A stretch of DNA of 64,000 bases from Cotesia glomerata (lineage: Eukaryota > Arthropoda > Insecta > Hymenoptera > Braconidae). Both the position numbers and the translations under genes were made by a program. The number at the start of each line of letters is the position of its first letter. Within the stretch, counting starts at the first letter, position 1. Location of the stretch: the NCBI RefSeq assembly GCF_020080835.1, contig NC_058165.1:16423915-16487914 (forward strand), given 5' to 3'. The notes under the pieces were generated by a model. That model was not told where the DNA came from and made no database searches. It saw only the letters and a program-made list of their open reading frames with translations. Positions 62,754 to 64,000 of the stretch are shown here, piece by piece.

Positions 62754-63165
62754 AGTTTCGCTTTGCCAATTATCGAGTGCCCTTATTGATCAATATTTTA
62801 CTTTTTGTTTAGCATACACCAACAGCTGGAGGGAAAATAACGGGCTAGTTCTCGCTTATAGAGTTTTTCTACAATCAAATTTGTTTCTTCTATTACGATT
62901 AATTATAATTAATTAATAATAAAGACGCTTGGACGAATTGTTAATAACTATTTCAGACGGACAAGTGAGTAACAACGTAAGAAAAAGTTTAGATTGTAAA
63001 ATACAGAGAAATCTTTATTCTGCACTCGATTCTGTGTCAAGAGGACTCGACAATCCTTGAGCACCAAAACGGATAATAAAATTCCTCTTCGTCTTCTTAT
63101 TCTTCTTTTTTCTTCCTCACTTATTCTACTTCTACTGCAACTATTATTATTAAAGTTAATATTGC

Positions 63166-63210
<45 letters not shown>

Positions 63211-64000
63211 AGTCAGTAAACTCGGAATTACAATTCCGGAGGACTTTGCACAGCCAAATTCGTTGATCGTTATTGCTTTAATCTACAATTAATTAATTAA
63301 CTAATGTCTAAGTAAAAAAGAAGCTTGTGATATTAAATGTACACGTGGATCTGACGCGTGCGTCAGAAGCGCCCTCGCTGGATATTTAATCTTGTCTTAC
63401 AAATTGGACCTCTCAGCACAACACTTAGGAGTATAAAAAATTTATTTTTTTCTTGGATCCGTATATTGTTCACTCACTGTCACAGCACTTCCACTGTTCT
63501 TACCAGATAGATCTCACTAATCTTTCAATTTATAAATTGTCCACTGTAGTCATCCGTAACATTAACATTAACATTAACAATCGATTGTAAATAAATGTTA
63601 GATCCGGTTGTATTTTTTGAGCATTTATAAGTTTTCCGTTTAGGCAAAACCCATTTAATTTAAGTAGTAAAATAGCGTCTGTGATTTAAGTTGGTGTTCC
63701 TAAGGTTCAACAATGTTGCAGAGGAAGATTATGTATTTACAAAATTCATCACACTATATAACTACGGATAATAGTACTATTGGTTCAGCTTTAGGAAGTA
63801 AGTAAGTAAGTAAGTAACTTAACAATAAGTAAGTAAGTAAGTTGTTAAGTTAATAAAATAGTTAGTGGAAATAAAGGTATGTGTTAGTAAGTAAGATTGG
63901 CCCCGCGTGTGTGCTCCCGAGCGGCGGGAGCCGCAGAGTGAGCCAACTGGCGATTTTACTTAGCCCCTTGCGCACGCCACCACCAACACAACTACCCTCC
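62754..64000. promoter_or_regulatory. 5' flank or 5' UTR region of Camta
   Basis: Upstream of the start codon on the minus strand. (ATT)n lies at 63168-63208. AAGT tetranucleotide runs lie at 63797-63816 and 63826-63841. The far end, 63900-64000, is strikingly GC-rich (CGGCGGGAGCCG) compared with the gene's introns and could be a 5' UTR exon or promoter; a weak CTAA|GTAAAA donor (minus strand, about 63960) is present. No TATA box or initiator can be assigned. Confidence 0.35.
63168..63208. repeat. (ATT)n microsatellite
   Basis: About 13 uninterrupted ATT repeats in the presumed 5' flank, preceded by a TTCTTC-rich stretch. The 69-codon Leu-rich frame over it is an artefact of the repeat. Confidence 0.95.

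Noticed and set aside
63057..63266. 69-codon Leu-rich frame resembling a membrane peptide
   Set aside because: Produced by TTCTTC and ATT microsatellites.

Overview
The window is AT-rich nuclear DNA from an insect. The exon structure of the one gene, the low-GC introns and the mix of short DNA transposons and Helitrons would suit a hymenopteran, perhaps a parasitoid wasp. The species is inference; the insect or arthropod assignment rests on the encoded protein.

One gene fills almost the whole window on the minus strand: Camta, the calmodulin-binding transcription activator. Thirteen coding exons were traced by splice sites and reading-frame phase, from an ATG at 62753 to a TAG at 5655. They encode about 1,100 residues in the family order: CG-1 DNA-binding domain (exons 2-4), acidic and Gln-rich middle (exon 5), TIG/IPT fold (end of exon 5 and exon 6), ankyrin repeats (exons 7-8), IQ calmodulin-binding motifs (exons 11-12) and a short tail (exon 13). 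All junctions keep frame except exon 9 to exon 10, which is unresolved. Intron 2 (28959-58935, about 30 kb) cuts the CG-1 domain.

Layout from left to right: 1-5450 is extremely AT-rich repetitive DNA downstream of the gene. 5655-28958 holds exons 13 to 3 with introns of 0.13-5.1 kb; two introns carry tandem arrays with a period of about 320 bp. 28959-58935 is the giant intron, dominated by nested mobile elements. 59027-62753 holds exons 2 and 1. 62754-64000 is presumed 5' flank or 5' UTR.

Mobile elements identified by their ends include: Helitrons (5' TC, 3' hairpin plus CTAG, between A and T), some only 73-127 bp long; a decayed Kolobok-like transposon and short relatives with TTAA target duplications; TA-flanked elements with CACGG, CACAG, GAGTG or CAGGG ends; one hAT-type MITE with an 8-bp duplication; and a tRNA-derived SINE with poly(A) tail and target duplication. 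A palindromic repeat unit of roughly 190 bp recurs throughout the introns. I found no second host gene and no clearly new multi-gene system. The interest lies in repeat architecture and in a few gene-model questions.
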